Shown: positions 22,644-31,733 of the stretch, piece by piece
Position numbering within the stretch: position 1 is the stretch's first letter
Layout of the letters: every line of letters starts with the position of its first letter
Source: Amphiplicatus metriothermophilus
GTDB lineage: Bacteria; Pseudomonadota; Alphaproteobacteria; Caulobacterales; Parvularculaceae
Length of the DNA stretch: 64,000 nt
Assembly: GCF_900199215.1 (NCBI RefSeq)
Contig: NZ_FZQA01000005.1
Coordinates: 124,001-188,000, forward strand
Reading direction: 5' to 3'
Notes under the pieces: model-generated
Databases searched by the model: none
What the model was told of the DNA's origin: nothing
The model's input: only the letters and a program-made list of their open reading frames with translations
Position numbers and translations under genes: made by a program

Positions 22644-24250
22644 AATCGACTTCGGCAGCCCTCGCGGCGCACCTCGCTGGACCGGTGACGACGCTCGCCA
22701 CCTGCTGGCGCATCTCGCGCATCGACGGCAAGGAGTTCTTCTTCACGGATCACGACCGGGATCTGTCGTTCGAGGGCAACGTCTACAAGGCGAGTTCCGG
22801 CTATTCGCGCACGGCCATCGCCAACGATGCGGGCCTGAGCGTCGACAATCTCGACGTCGAGGGCGTCTTCGACAGCGCGTCGATCACCGAGGAGGAGCTG
22901 CGCGCGGGTCTGTTCGATCAGGCCGAGGTGCGGATCTTCCTGGTCAACTGGGCGGACCCCGCCATGGGTGCTCTTCGGATGCGCCGCGGCTGGTTCGGCG
23001 AGGTCGTGCTGACCGAGCAGGGCATTTTCCGGACCGAGCTGCGCGGCATGACGCAAGCCCTGCAGCAACGCATCGGCGAGCTCTATAGCCCCGAATGCCG
23101 GGCCGATCTCGGAGATCACCGCTGCAAGGTGCCGGTCAATCCGCCAGAAATCGCCCGGTCGACGGCGTACCTCGTCGGTGACGTGGTGCGCGTGCGCACG
23201 ACCGGCACGCCGGTCAGTTTCGCGCTGCCGATCGTCAACAGCAGCTTCGATGCGGACGGCCTCGGCGACGGCTCCAGCTTCACGCCCACCGGATGGACGA
23301 AGGTGTCGGGCGACTGGGACGTGCATGACGCTGGCAACGGCGGTCTATCGCCTGCGGTTGGCAGCTTCTACTTGGAGGGCGGAAGCTCGGCATCGGGGGA
23401 GTTGGCCCAATCAATCGACCTCGTTGCTTCGGGGCTGGATCCACTGCAGATCGACGGAGACGCCTACCGGCTGGACGCATCGGTGAGCCGGGCGAATTCG
23501 TTCCCGGACGATCTGGGGCGGGTCGTCATCGAAGCTCTGGACGGCTCGTCGAACCTGCTCTCAACGCTGATCGACACGGGCTTCGAGGTGATCCTGCCCG
23601 AAGACAGCTGGGTTCAGCGAGGCGTTTCGCAGGCGCAGCTGCCGGTGGGAACCAGGTTTCTCCGCTTCCGGCTCCTGCACCAGCTCGCTGCCGGTAGCCA
23701 GTCGAACGCGGCCTTCGACGCCGTCGTGGCCACGATCACGGACACGACGGCATCGATACCGACTTCCGCAGATTTCGAGAACCGCGTCTATCGGTGCGTG
23801 ACCGCCGGAACGACCGCAGCTCAGCAGCCGAGTTTCGACACCACCGTCGGCGCGCAAACCGCCGACGGTGGCGCGGTTTTCGAGGCCGAGGAAGCTTGGA
23901 GCCGGTCGGGCATCGTGACGGCAGTCACCGACCGGGCCGTCTTCAATGCCACGCTCGATGAACCGCGCGCCACCGATGGCTGGTTTGCTGGCGGTGTGCT
24001 GACCTGGGAGACCGGCGCCAATGCCGGTCGCTCCATCGAGGTCAAGGGCTGGACCCAAGGCAGCGGGCGGATCGAGCTGTTCCTGCCGTTGGGATACGCG
24101 ATGGAGCCCGGCGACGCCTTCCGCGTTCACCCCGGTTGCGACAAGCGGCTCGACACCTGCATCGACCGCTTCGCCAACGTCCTGAACTTTCGAGGCGAAC
24201 CCTACGTGCCGGGCCAGGACGCCATGATGAGCTATCCCGATGCACGCTGA
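22640..24250 (+). CDS. DUF2163/BR0599-type tail hub protein with an inserted beta-rich domain
   Basis: 536 residues. Residues 1-190 are DUF2163 (KEFFFTDHDRDLSFEGNVYKASSGY; RRGWFGEVVLTEQGIF; YSPECRADLGDHRCKV). The C-terminal part is the BR0599-type end with a conserved cysteine site, HPGCDKRLDTCIDRFANVLNFRG. Between them, after DVVRVRTTG, about 160 residues (FALPIVNSSFDADGL...GWTKVSGDWDVHD...GSFYLEGGSSASGELAQSI...) look like a carbohydrate-binding jelly-roll module. GTA-type relatives are roughly 290-300 residues, so the extra length is mostly this insert. It probably forms the tail hub ring, with the insert exposed for host surface contact (inference). Confidence 0.85.
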   Translation: MKSTSAALAAHLAGPVTTLATCWRISRIDGKEFFFTDHDRDLSFEGNVYKASSGYSRTAIANDAGLSVDNLDVEGVFDSASITEEELRAGLFDQAEVRIFLVNWADPAMGALRMRRGWFGEVVLTEQGIFRTELRGMTQALQQRIGELYSPECRADLGDHRCKVPVNPPEIARSTAYLVGDVVRVRTTGTPVSFALPIVNSSFDADGLGDGSSFTPTGWTKVSGDWDVHDAGNGGLSPAVGSFYLEGGSSASGELAQSIDLVASGLDPLQIDGDAYRLDASVSRANSFPDDLGRVVIEALDGSSNLLSTLIDTGFEVILPEDSWVQRGVSQAQLPVGTRFLRFRLLHQLAAGSQSNAAFDAVVATITDTTASIPTSADFENRVYRCVTAGTTAAQQPSFDTTVGAQTADGGAVFEAEEAWSRSGIVTAVTDRAVFNATLDEPRATDGWFAGGVLTWETGANAGRSIEVKGWTQGSGRIELFLPLGYAMEPGDAFRVHPGCDKRLDTCIDRFANVLNFRGEPYVPGQDAMMSYPDAR

Positions 24251-24704
24251 CCGCCCACCATCAGCAACCGCCAGCGCGAGCGCGGATCTGGCCGATGCGA
24301 TCGTCGCCGAGGCGCGGACTTGGTTGGGTGTCCCCTGGCGGCACCAGGGGCGTAGCCGCGCCGGCGTCGATTGCGCGGGACTCGTGGTGCTGGTGGCGCG
24401 GGCGCTCGAACTCGCCGACCACGACAGCACGGCATATGGGCGGCGCGCGCAGGGACAGGGCTTCGTCGAACACTTTCGCGGCCATATGGACGGCATCGCC
24501 GTCACGCAAGCGCGGCCCGGCGACGTCCTGGTCTTCGCCGATCAGGCTTATCCCTGCCATTGCGGCTTTCTGACGGAGCGGCTCGGACGGCCGCATTTCC
24601 TGCACGCGCACGCCACGCGCAGGCAGGTGATCGAGGAACCCTATGCCGGCGAATGGCCGGCCAAGATCAAGTTCGCATTTCGCTTTCGCTCTCCCGGATC
24701 CTGA
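24240..24704 (+). CDS. NlpC/P60 family tail-associated peptidase
   Basis: 154 residues. The Cys-His core is visible: C45 in AGVDCAGLVVLV, H107 in PCHCGF and H122/H124 in FLHAHA. The N-terminus ADAIVAEARTWLGVPWRHQGR is typical of phage cell-wall peptidases of the GTA type. It should cut peptidoglycan cross-links during DNA entry from the tail tip. It overlaps the hub gene by 11 bases and precedes the gpJ-like gene by 6. Confidence 0.9.
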   Translation: MHADRPPSATASASADLADAIVAEARTWLGVPWRHQGRSRAGVDCAGLVVLVARALELADHDSTAYGRRAQGQGFVEHFRGHMDGIAVTQARPGDVLVFADQAYPCHCGFLTERLGRPHFLHAHATRRQVIEEPYAGEWPAKIKFAFRFRSPGS

Positions 24705-24710
24705 CCTCCC

Positions 24711-27700
24711 ATGGCCATTCTCGTCGCAGTGGGCGGAGCCGCGCTCGGCTCCGCAGTCGGCCTCGGCTGGCAAGCCGGCTGGCTCGTCGGCTCGGTGGTC
24801 GGCAGCCTCTTGTTTCCCGCCAAGGGGCAGAACGTCACCACCGAGGGTCCCCGCCTCGGAGACCTGACCGTTTCCTCGTCCGCCTATGGCGCATCGATCG
24901 CCATCGGCTACGGCACCTTGCGCATGGCCGGCAACATGATCTGGTCCTCCGGTATCCGCGAGCAGCAGAACGTCACCAGGACCCGGTCGGGCGGCAAGGG
25001 CGGCGGCGGCGCCACCCAGACCTCGGTCACGTATTCCTACTTCGCGTCCTTCGCGCTCAGCTTCGGCGAGGGGCCGGCCGAGGACGTGCTTCGGATCTGG
25101 GCGGACGGAAAACTCATCTACGACAAGACCGGCGCGAGCCCCGACGTCGCCAAACCCGATCTCAAGTTCCGTTTCCATTCGGGGACAGAGGATCAGCTGG
25201 CCGATCCGCTGATCGAAACGCACGTCGGCGCGGGCCGTGCGCCCGCCCATCGGGGTCTTGCCACCATCGTCTTCGAAGACCTGGCGCTTGCGGACTTTGG
25301 CAACCGCATCCCGAACATCACGGCCGAGATCACCTACCAGCGGGCGGCTCAGCAGCCCTACCAGCTGCTCGATTTTATCACGACGGGCGAAGGCGGTTAT
25401 TTCGGGACCTACCAGATCGACGACCTGGCCGTCGATTGGCGGCGCGGATACGGCTACTTCCTGGACAGCGACGTCAACGCCGCTGAGGCCGGGATCCGCC
25501 GCTTCAGCCTGCGGACCATGAAAGAAGACCGCCAGGCGCGGATGACGGACATCACGGGCGTCGCGCCGAACAACTTCCCGAGCACGCTGTTCTGCGGCGA
25601 GGATGGTCACCTCTATGTCGTGACCGGATCGAGCAACTCACGCCCGATCCTGCGCATCGAACCGAACGCTCTCAAGGAGGTCGGTCGCTTCGGCTCCACC
25701 AGCAACGGCCTGACCAATTCGACCCTGCGGTTCGTCGCCACGACGTGGATGGGGATGGTCTCCGCCTACGGCCCCTCTGGCCGCGTCGACTTCGTTCTCA
25801 CCGGATCGCTCTTCGACGACGTCGGACTCATCCGCGCCGACACCATGGGCTATGTCTGGGGCGCCGGGCAGAGCGTCACCGAGCCTCGCATTCGGGGCGT
25901 CGTTGGTGGTGCGGTTGGCGAAGGCTTCGGGGATGGCTGGATCCTCGGCAGCGGGACGAGCACGAACCATGGAAGCCTCGGCCTCTATCGCCTGCGGGTC
26001 TCCGCGCTGGCAGGGTACGACGGCCTCACCGGCCAATCCCTCGGCGTCACCTTCGAGAAGGTTGCCACCTTCGCAGCCTCGGATGTCGAGAGCGGCGCCA
26101 CCGGCTTCTACGGTAGCGCGGGCGGGCTCACCTACGACACGACCGACGACAGCGTTATCTTTCAGGCGCGCATCTCGAACGGGGGCTCGGCCGGGACGAT
26201 CTACACGATCAAGTGGCGCGCAGACGCCGGCATCGTATGGAAGACCGCTGTACCTATCCAGATCAACTACGAGGGACCCTACTACGGTCAGTGCCGCCTG
26301 CGCGGGCAGCGTTGGACGCTGATGCGGGGCACGCGCGTCATCCAGCTGGACACCGCCACAGGCGCTCTTGTTCTCGATGAGATCTGGCCGGGTGCGGTCA
26401 GCGAAGGCGGTGCTCAGGTTTACGATGCCGTCACCGACACGCATCTGGTCCGCGGCAGCCAAGGCTGGGTGAAGCTCTTCCTCAATCGCGGCGGCGGTGG
26501 TGGAGAGACGCTCTCCGGCATCGTCTCCGACCTTTGCGCCCGTGCCGGCCTTGGTCTGTCCGACATAGACGTCGCCGATCTCGGGGCGACGGTTCCCGGC
26601 TATGTCATCGGGCGGCAGACCACCGTGCGAGGCGCGATCGAGCCGCTGGCGCAGGCCTATTTCTTCGACGCTGCGGAAAGCGACGATGCCCTGCGGTTCC
26701 GGACGCGGGGACGACCGCCCGCCGCGACCATCGACGCGGATCTTCTGCTGCCGCTGGATGAGCGGACCGGCGAAAGCTGGCGTGAGCGTCGCACGCAAGA
26801 GGTCGAGCTGCCGGAACGCGTCAGCGTCGTCTACATGGATCGCGGCGCCGACTACCAGCAGGGCACGCAGAGCGAAAAGCGCACATCCCTGCCGCTGCCG
26901 ACCATGCATTCGCGCAACCAGTCCAGCGTAGAGCTAGCCCTTGCGCTGGACGCGACGACAGCCAAGCAGATCGCCGCCAAGACGCTCTACAGCGCCTGGA
27001 TCGAACGCAGCGCGTACGAAGCAGAACTACCGGCCGACTGGCTGCGCCTCGATCCGACCGATGTCGTGGACGTGGTCTTCGAGTCGGGCTCGACCTTCCG
27101 GACCCGCATCACCCGTCTCGATGTCGGGGCCGATTTCTCGCTCGCGGTGAAGGGAGTCTCTGAAGCTGCCGCCACCTACGTCTCCAACGTGGCTGCCGAT
27201 GGCGGCTCCGGCAAACCGGTACAGCTCGTCGGCAGTCAGGCCGCGACGCGGCTGATCCTGCCGGACCTTCCGCTGCTGCGCGATACCGATGACACCGGCG
27301 GGTCGGGGTCGCGGATCTACTACCTCATGGGCGGCTTTGGAGGCCCGGGCTGGCCCGGTGCCTCTCTCTACCGCAGCGTCGACGGCACGGCGTGGGCGCA
27401 GGTCGGTCGATCCCTGAGCGAGACGGCCTGGGGCGCCACGGCGAATGCCCTCGGCACGCCGACATCCCCGTTCGCGACCGATGAGACGAACAGCCTCACG
27501 GTGTTCATGACCACCGGCGGTGAACGGCTTGAGAGCGTCACACAGGACTCGATGCTCAGCGGCGCCAACGCGGCCCTCGTCCTCAAGGCCAACGGCGAGC
27601 CCGAGATCATTCAGTTCCGCGACGTGGCGCTGAACCCGGACGGCTCATACACCCTGTCCGGGCTTTTGCGTGGTCGACGTGGCACCGATGTCTTCGTGGA

Positions 27701-28214
27701 TGGGCACGAGGCCGGTGAGTTGTTTGTCCTCCTCGACCCCGACAATGTCGAGACGATGGTCACCTCGCTCGGCGATCTCGAGCTCCCCCGGTCCTGGAGG
27801 GCTGTTGGGTTCGGCACGATCTTCGAGGATGCGGAAACGTTGGTCGCCAGCCATACCGGCCGAGACCTCAAGCCCTACGCACCCTGGAACGTGCAGGCAA
27901 CTCTGACCGGCAATCCGGCCACCATCAGTCTCTCCTGGGTTCGGCGGACCCGGATCGGGGGCGAGTTGAAGGACGGCACCGGCCTCGTGCCGCTCGGCGA
28001 GACCTCCGAGGCCTACGAGATCGACATCCTTTCCGGCCCGGGCGGCGCGGTGAAGCGGACGCTCACCGCGACCAGCCCAAACGTCGTCTACGCCAATGCC
28101 GACATTCTCGCCGACTTCGGTGTGGTCCCATCGTCCCTGACCGTCACCGTCTTCCAGATCAGCGCCGTCGCGGGCCGCGGCTTCCCGCGCACCGTCACAT
28201 TGGAGATCAACTGA
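24711..28214 (+). CDS. gpJ-like tail tip/host specificity protein
   Basis: 1167 residues. The N-terminus has a Gly-rich hydrophobic stretch (AVGGAALGSAVGLGWQAGWLVGSVVGSLLF), then PRLGDLTVSSSAYGASIAIGYGTLRMAGNMIW and SYFASFALSFGEGPAEDVLRIWADGKLIYD, typical of phage tip proteins related to GTA fiber-hub proteins. A beta-propeller-like region with repeated G-x-W blocks occupies about residues 290-600. The DUF/phage-tail-3-like region (GIVSDLCARAGLGLSDIDVADL and RFRTRGRPPAATIDADLL) and a fibronectin-like C-terminus follow. It forms the tail tip and probably determines host binding. Confidence 0.85.
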   Translation: MAILVAVGGAALGSAVGLGWQAGWLVGSVVGSLLFPAKGQNVTTEGPRLGDLTVSSSAYGASIAIGYGTLRMAGNMIWSSGIREQQNVTRTRSGGKGGGGATQTSVTYSYFASFALSFGEGPAEDVLRIWADGKLIYDKTGASPDVAKPDLKFRFHSGTEDQLADPLIETHVGAGRAPAHRGLATIVFEDLALADFGNRIPNITAEITYQRAAQQPYQLLDFITTGEGGYFGTYQIDDLAVDWRRGYGYFLDSDVNAAEAGIRRFSLRTMKEDRQARMTDITGVAPNNFPSTLFCGEDGHLYVVTGSSNSRPILRIEPNALKEVGRFGSTSNGLTNSTLRFVATTWMGMVSAYGPSGRVDFVLTGSLFDDVGLIRADTMGYVWGAGQSVTEPRIRGVVGGAVGEGFGDGWILGSGTSTNHGSLGLYRLRVSALAGYDGLTGQSLGVTFEKVATFAASDVESGATGFYGSAGGLTYDTTDDSVIFQARISNGGSAGTIYTIKWRADAGIVWKTAVPIQINYEGPYYGQCRLRGQRWTLMRGTRVIQLDTATGALVLDEIWPGAVSEGGAQVYDAVTDTHLVRGSQGWVKLFLNRGGGGGETLSGIVSDLCARAGLGLSDIDVADLGATVPGYVIGRQTTVRGAIEPLAQAYFFDAAESDDALRFRTRGRPPAATIDADLLLPLDERTGESWRERRTQEVELPERVSVVYMDRGADYQQGTQSEKRTSLPLPTMHSRNQSSVELALALDATTAKQIAAKTLYSAWIERSAYEAELPADWLRLDPTDVVDVVFESGSTFRTRITRLDVGADFSLAVKGVSEAAATYVSNVAADGGSGKPVQLVGSQAATRLILPDLPLLRDTDDTGGSGSRIYYLMGGFGGPGWPGASLYRSVDGTAWAQVGRSLSETAWGATANALGTPTSPFATDETNSLTVFMTTGGERLESVTQDSMLSGANAALVLKANGEPEIIQFRDVALNPDGSYTLSGLLRGRRGTDVFVDGHEAGELFVLLDPDNVETMVTSLGDLELPRSWRAVGFGTIFEDAETLVASHTGRDLKPYAPWNVQATLTGNPATISLSWVRRTRIGGELKDGTGLVPLGETSEAYEIDILSGPGGAVKRTLTATSPNVVYANADILADFGVVPSSLTVTVFQISAVAGRGFPRTVTLEIN

Positions 28215-29494
28215 TGCCCAGCCCCAATCTGGCCGTGACCCATGTCGCGGCCGCCCAGAACCAGAAAGAGGTCACGATCAACGACGCAGTCGATGCCCTC
28301 GACAACGCCATGAATCAGGCACTGTCGGTGGCGATGGCCGACGCCAACCTGACGCTGACTGGCACCCAAGCCAACCGTAACGGTCTGATCATCCTCACCG
28401 GCACGCTGACGGCCTCCCGGATCCTGACGCTGCCCGCCAATCACCGGCGGCTCGCGATCCGAAACGCCACCAATGGCGGCCAGGACGTTCGCGCCAAATA
28501 TGCGGGCTCCGGCGCGGAGGTCATCATCGTTCCGGGTGCGACGGTGCTGGTTCAGGGCAATGGCGGCGATCTCTACGGGGTCGGCGGTGGCGCTGGCGCG
28601 CTGGGGGATCTCACCGACGTCTCCATCGCTGGCGCCGCCAATGGCGACGTCCTCCAGTTCGATGGAGCCGCGTGGGGTGCCACAGGCGTCGGCATCTTCA
28701 ACCGCGCTCTGCTGCCCTTCCGGGGTGCGCTGCTGCGACGCTCGACCAATTTCAGCGTCGCGACCACCGGCGTCTACGTCGCCGTGCCATGGCAAAGCGC
28801 CGATTATGATAGCGACGCATTCTGGGATGCCGGCCAGCCCTCCCGCCTGACCATTCCCGCCGGGGTGACGAAGGTCCGGATCGTCGGCAACATCGAGTGG
28901 CAGACCTCGCCGACCAGTCAGCTGGTCGAGGTGCGGAAGAACGGCAACAGCGTGCTGGGCGGCGGGTCCTTCATCGTGCGCGGCGACAGCGGCTACTCCA
29001 ACCAGATGCGCAACCTGTCGAGCGCCGTCCTGCCGGTATCGGCGGGCGACTGGTTCGAGCTGGCCGTCTATGTCGGCACGGCCGGGGAGCTGCGCGGCCT
29101 CGAGCGCACGTGGCTGGCAATCGAGGTCGTCGAGACCACGGATGCGGCCGATCCCCCGGCCGACATCAGCGGCTACAAGGCCGGGCAGCCGGCAGCGGAC
29201 GAGGTGATCGCGCGGGTGCCGGTGGCGCGACGCACCCGGCTGAAGATCGATCTTGCCGGAAGCCATGCCAGCGCCGAGGCTGCGGCAACCGCGAGTGCGG
29301 ATTTCGACATCCGGGTCGATGGCGTGAGCAGCGCCACCATGCGCTTCGCCGCCGCCGCCACGAGCGCCACCTTCATCGCCGCCAGCGAAACCGTGCTGGA
29401 GCCCGGCCAGGTGCTCAGCGTAGTCGCGCCATCGACGCCCGACGCCACGCTCGCAGGGATCGGGTTCACGCTGGCCGGCACGCTGGTCCTCTGA
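28214..29494 (+). CDS. Tail fibre/receptor-binding protein with DUF2793-like N-terminus
   Basis: 426 residues; the start overlaps the gpJ-like stop by one base. The N-terminus PSPNLAVTHVAAAQNQKEVTINDAVDALD is the DUF2793-like attachment segment. A beta-helix-like middle (LTLTGTQANRNGLIILTGTLTASRILTLP) and a C-terminal half rich in beta strands (NFSVATTGVYVAVPWQSADYDSDAFWD; IVGNIEWQTSPTSQLVEVRKNG) recall C1q-like trimeric heads of fibres. It probably binds the cell surface. Confidence 0.72.
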   Translation: MPSPNLAVTHVAAAQNQKEVTINDAVDALDNAMNQALSVAMADANLTLTGTQANRNGLIILTGTLTASRILTLPANHRRLAIRNATNGGQDVRAKYAGSGAEVIIVPGATVLVQGNGGDLYGVGGGAGALGDLTDVSIAGAANGDVLQFDGAAWGATGVGIFNRALLPFRGALLRRSTNFSVATTGVYVAVPWQSADYDSDAFWDAGQPSRLTIPAGVTKVRIVGNIEWQTSPTSQLVEVRKNGNSVLGGGSFIVRGDSGYSNQMRNLSSAVLPVSAGDWFELAVYVGTAGELRGLERTWLAIEVVETTDAADPPADISGYKAGQPAADEVIARVPVARRTRLKIDLAGSHASAEAAATASADFDIRVDGVSSATMRFAAAATSATFIAASETVLEPGQVLSVVAPSTPDATLAGIGFTLAGTLVL

Positions 29495-29512
29495 TCACTC
29501 CCGGATTGCGTC

Positions 29513-29803
29513 ATGGACAAGGAACCAGACAGCGGTGAGCTGATCGCGCTGCCAGCCGCTGAGTTTGAAGCCCTGCTGGAGCGCGCGGCCGAGACGGGTG
29601 CGCGGCGCGCCCTGCATGAGGTCGGCCTCGATGGCCAGGATGCCGCCGAGGACATCCGCGATCTTCGCTCGTTGCTCGCGGGTTTCCGCCTCGCGAAACA
29701 GACGGCCGTCCAGACCGCCGTGCGGCTGATCACCACCGGCGTCCTGCTCGCCCTGATGGCTGGCATCGCCATAAAGCTGAAGCTCTTCGGGCCGACGCCT
29801 TAA
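29513..29803 (+). CDS. DUF6127 family membrane protein (possible holin)
   Basis: 96 residues. It has an acidic N-terminus, ALPAAEFEALLERAAETGARRALHEVGL, then an amphipathic helix and one C-terminal membrane segment (AVRLITTGVLLALMAGIAIKLKLF). The pattern matches DUF6127 of alphaproteobacterial phages. Its place just ahead of the endolysin-like gene suggests a holin or holin accessory, but that is inference. A strong terminator follows at 29,831-29,860. Confidence 0.65.
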   Translation: MDKEPDSGELIALPAAEFEALLERAAETGARRALHEVGLDGQDAAEDIRDLRSLLAGFRLAKQTAVQTAVRLITTGVLLALMAGIAIKLKLFGPTP

Positions 29804-29830
29804 TCCGTCCGCCCGACTTGTCAAACCACC

Positions 29831-29860
29831 GCCCGCCCTCGCCGAGGAGCGGGCTTTTTT
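29831..29860 (+). terminator. Rho-independent terminator
   Basis: GCCCGC (29831-29836) pairs with GCGGGC (29849-29854), with an inner CCTCG/GAGG extension, and is followed by a run of six T (29855-29860). It separates the tail/fibre unit from the lysis genes. Lysis genes therefore need read-through, antitermination or a separate promoter. Confidence 0.8.
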
Positions 29861-29877
29861 GTGCCTGGAGACCTGCG

Positions 29878-30552
29878 ATGACGACCATGACTTACAAACA
29901 CTGGCGCGACGTGCCCGAGCGCTCATGGCGCTGGAAGAATTTCTCCCCCGCCGAGATCGCCTGCCGGGGCAGCGGCTCCCTGCGGATAAACGAGGAAGCG
30001 CTCGACAAGCTCCAGGCGCTGCGCGACCGACTTGGCAAGCCGCTTATCGTCCGTTCGGCCTACCGCAGTCCGGCGCACAACCGTGCCGTCGGCGGCGCGC
30101 CACGCTCGAAGCACATGGACGGCACGGCCTTTGACATCGCCATGGCGAACCACGATCCGGTGGCTTTCGAGGCCGCCGCCCGAGCCGTCGGCTTCCTCGG
30201 CTTCGGCTACTATCCGCGCTCGGGCTTCATGCACATCGATCTCGGCCCGGCTCGGCAATGGGGCGAGCGTTTCCCGGTGCGGGCGACGGCGTTCGCCGCG
30301 GAAACGGCGCCCGTGCGGGAGGTCCTGGCAGACAGCCGCACGATGAAGGGCAGCGGCGCAGCTGGCGTGGCCACGCTGGGCACAGCGGGTGTCGAGGTGG
30401 CGCAGAGCGTTCTGACGGAGACACAGATCGCGATCCTGCCGCTCGTCCCCTATCTCGACACCTTGCGCTGGGTGTTCATCGCCGTGGCGCTCGCGGGCGT
30501 TGCCGTGACGATCTACGCCCGCATCGACGATTGGAAGCGGGGGCGTCGATGA
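29878..30552 (+). CDS. Peptidase M15 family endolysin with C-terminal membrane anchor
   Basis: 224 residues from the ATG at 29878 (a second ATG lies at 29887); the longer frame from 29818 overlaps the terminator. The zinc-peptidase motifs are SKHMDGTAFDI (H79, D86) and GFMHIDLG (H119), as in M15_3 D-Ala-D-Ala or L-Ala-D-Glu peptidases used as phage endolysins. After a linker, residues 190-224 form one membrane helix (LRWVFIAVALAGVAVTIYA) and a basic end (RIDDWKRGRR). A soluble endolysin does not need this, so it may be a membrane-held lysin. Its stop overlaps the i-spanin start as ATGA. Confidence 0.82.
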   Translation: MTTMTYKHWRDVPERSWRWKNFSPAEIACRGSGSLRINEEALDKLQALRDRLGKPLIVRSAYRSPAHNRAVGGAPRSKHMDGTAFDIAMANHDPVAFEAAARAVGFLGFGYYPRSGFMHIDLGPARQWGERFPVRATAFAAETAPVREVLADSRTMKGSGAAGVATLGTAGVEVAQSVLTETQIAILPLVPYLDTLRWVFIAVALAGVAVTIYARIDDWKRGRR

Positions 30553-30806
30553 TCGCTGCTCTGTTCACCGGGATCGCCGCCGCCCCGTGGATGCGGGCGG
30601 CCCTACGCTACGGCGCCATCGCACTCGCGGTGTTCCTGTTCCTGCTCTCACTCCGGCGCTCCGGCGAGCGAGCGGGACGCCTCGCCGAACGCCTCGAAAC
30701 CTCGGAGAAGGTCAATGACGTCCAACGCCAGATGCTCAATGCGGCAGCTCGCCGTCCTCGTGATCGCAGCGATCTCGCTGACCGCCTGCGCAACGGCCAC
30801 TTCTGA
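30549..30806 (+). CDS. Rz-like inner-membrane spanin
   Basis: 85 residues with one N-terminal membrane segment (RAALRYGAIALAVFLFLLSLRR) and a charged coiled-coil tail (AGRLAERLETSEKVNDVQRQMLNAA). This is the i-spanin plan, and the next gene starts inside it in another frame with a lipobox. It overlaps the endolysin stop by 4 bases. The pair would fuse inner and outer membranes at the end of lysis. Confidence 0.75.
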   Translation: MIAALFTGIAAAPWMRAALRYGAIALAVFLFLLSLRRSGERAGRLAERLETSEKVNDVQRQMLNAAARRPRDRSDLADRLRNGHF

Positions 30807-30969
30807 ACCTCACATGGCCACCGTCTGCCCGCCGGTTGTTGAGTATAGCCGCGAGTTCCAGGCGCGCGCCGTCGACGAGCTCGATCTGCTGCCGGAGGGG
30901 TCGGCTATTGCCGAAATGCTGGCCAACTATAGCGTTATGCGGGACCAGGCGCGCAGTTGCCGAGTGTGA
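30715..30969 (+). CDS. Rz1-like outer-membrane lipoprotein spanin
   Basis: The frame runs from 30715 (84 residues); the signal sequence suggests the true start is the ATG at 30739 (MRQLAVLVIAAISLTAC). The lipobox LTAC puts the lipid-modified Cys at the end of the signal peptide. The mature part is short and ends with a Cys near the C-terminus (RSCRV). It is nested out of frame in the Rz-like gene, the classical Rz/Rz1 layout. Its stop lies 2 bases from the convergent end of the DISARM operon. Confidence 0.78.
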   Translation: MTSNARCSMRQLAVLVIAAISLTACATATSEPHMATVCPPVVEYSREFQARAVDELDLLPEGSAIAEMLANYSVMRDQARSCRV

Positions 30970-30971
30970 TT

Positions 30972-31733
30972 CTAGATTTTCCGAATGACCTTCGTCTCGA
31001 TTAGAGCATGAAGATGGGCACGCAGTCCTGCGGGGACGTGTCCACCGCTGATCACAACGCCGGCCTCCATATTCTTCTCCAACGCGTGCCCAGTCAGGTT
31101 AGCGCTGGTCAAGAACGCTGAATTGCCGTCGGCAACAGCCACTTTCGCGTGAACCCGTCCTTCGGCGAACGGTGCCGGCCGGTCGGTCCAGACATACAGC
31201 GCTGCCGAGGGAACACAGCGCCGCATCGTAGCAATAGGATCGACGGACAGGCTCCCGCCATGGCTCGTGGAGGTCTCCAACAGAATTCGGATGTCTATGC
31301 CGCGACTGCTTGCAGCATTCAATGCATCGACCACCGAGGAGACGTCGTATGCAACGAAGCTGACGAGAAAGAGGTCACTTTGTGCGTGACCGATGAGATC
31401 CAAGAGCACCTGCTCCGTTCGGCGGGTGGCGACGAATGGTGTCGTCGGGCCCGTCCAAACGAGCTCAAGACTGTTCTCGCGCTGCGCCTGTTGGCGGGCG
31501 AAGGCTGCGCCGACCAAGATCCCGGCCAGCACGTCGCCTGATATTTCCGTCTGTTTCCAGGCGGTGATCAAGCGATCAAGCGCTGCGCGAGCAGCCGGCG
31601 TGCTCACGAGTTGGTGCAGGCTTCCGTCTCGCTCGACCGGAATCGAGCCGCGGACACGAGCGGCGAGTGCTTCGACCCTCGACGGAGATAACATGGCCAC
31701 GAGGTCTGTGGCCGCGATCAGTATCGCTTCCAT
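30972..31733 (-). CDS. drmC: DISARM protein DrmC (phospholipase D-like)
   Basis: 253 residues. A single HKD motif (H195, K197, D202 in VHAKVAVAD) is followed by SANLTGHALEKNMEAGVVI, the usual second half of a phospholipase D/nuclease active site; an enzyme with one motif would act as a dimer. An N-terminal helical half precedes it. In DISARM, drmC encodes this PLD-like protein and can be dispensable for defence in at least one studied class 2 system. It is the last gene of the leftward operon, and its ATG overlaps the drmB stop by one base (TGATG). It converges with the prophage spanin gene. Confidence 0.92.
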   Translation of the reverse strand: MEAILIAATDLVAMLSPSRVEALAARVRGSIPVERDGSLHQLVSTPAARAALDRLITAWKQTEISGDVLAGILVGAAFARQQAQRENSLELVWTGPTTPFVATRRTEQVLLDLIGHAQSDLFLVSFVAYDVSSVVDALNAASSRGIDIRILLETSTSHGGSLSVDPIATMRRCVPSAALYVWTDRPAPFAEGRVHAKVAVADGNSAFLTSANLTGHALEKNMEAGVVISGGHVPAGLRAHLHALIETKVIRKI

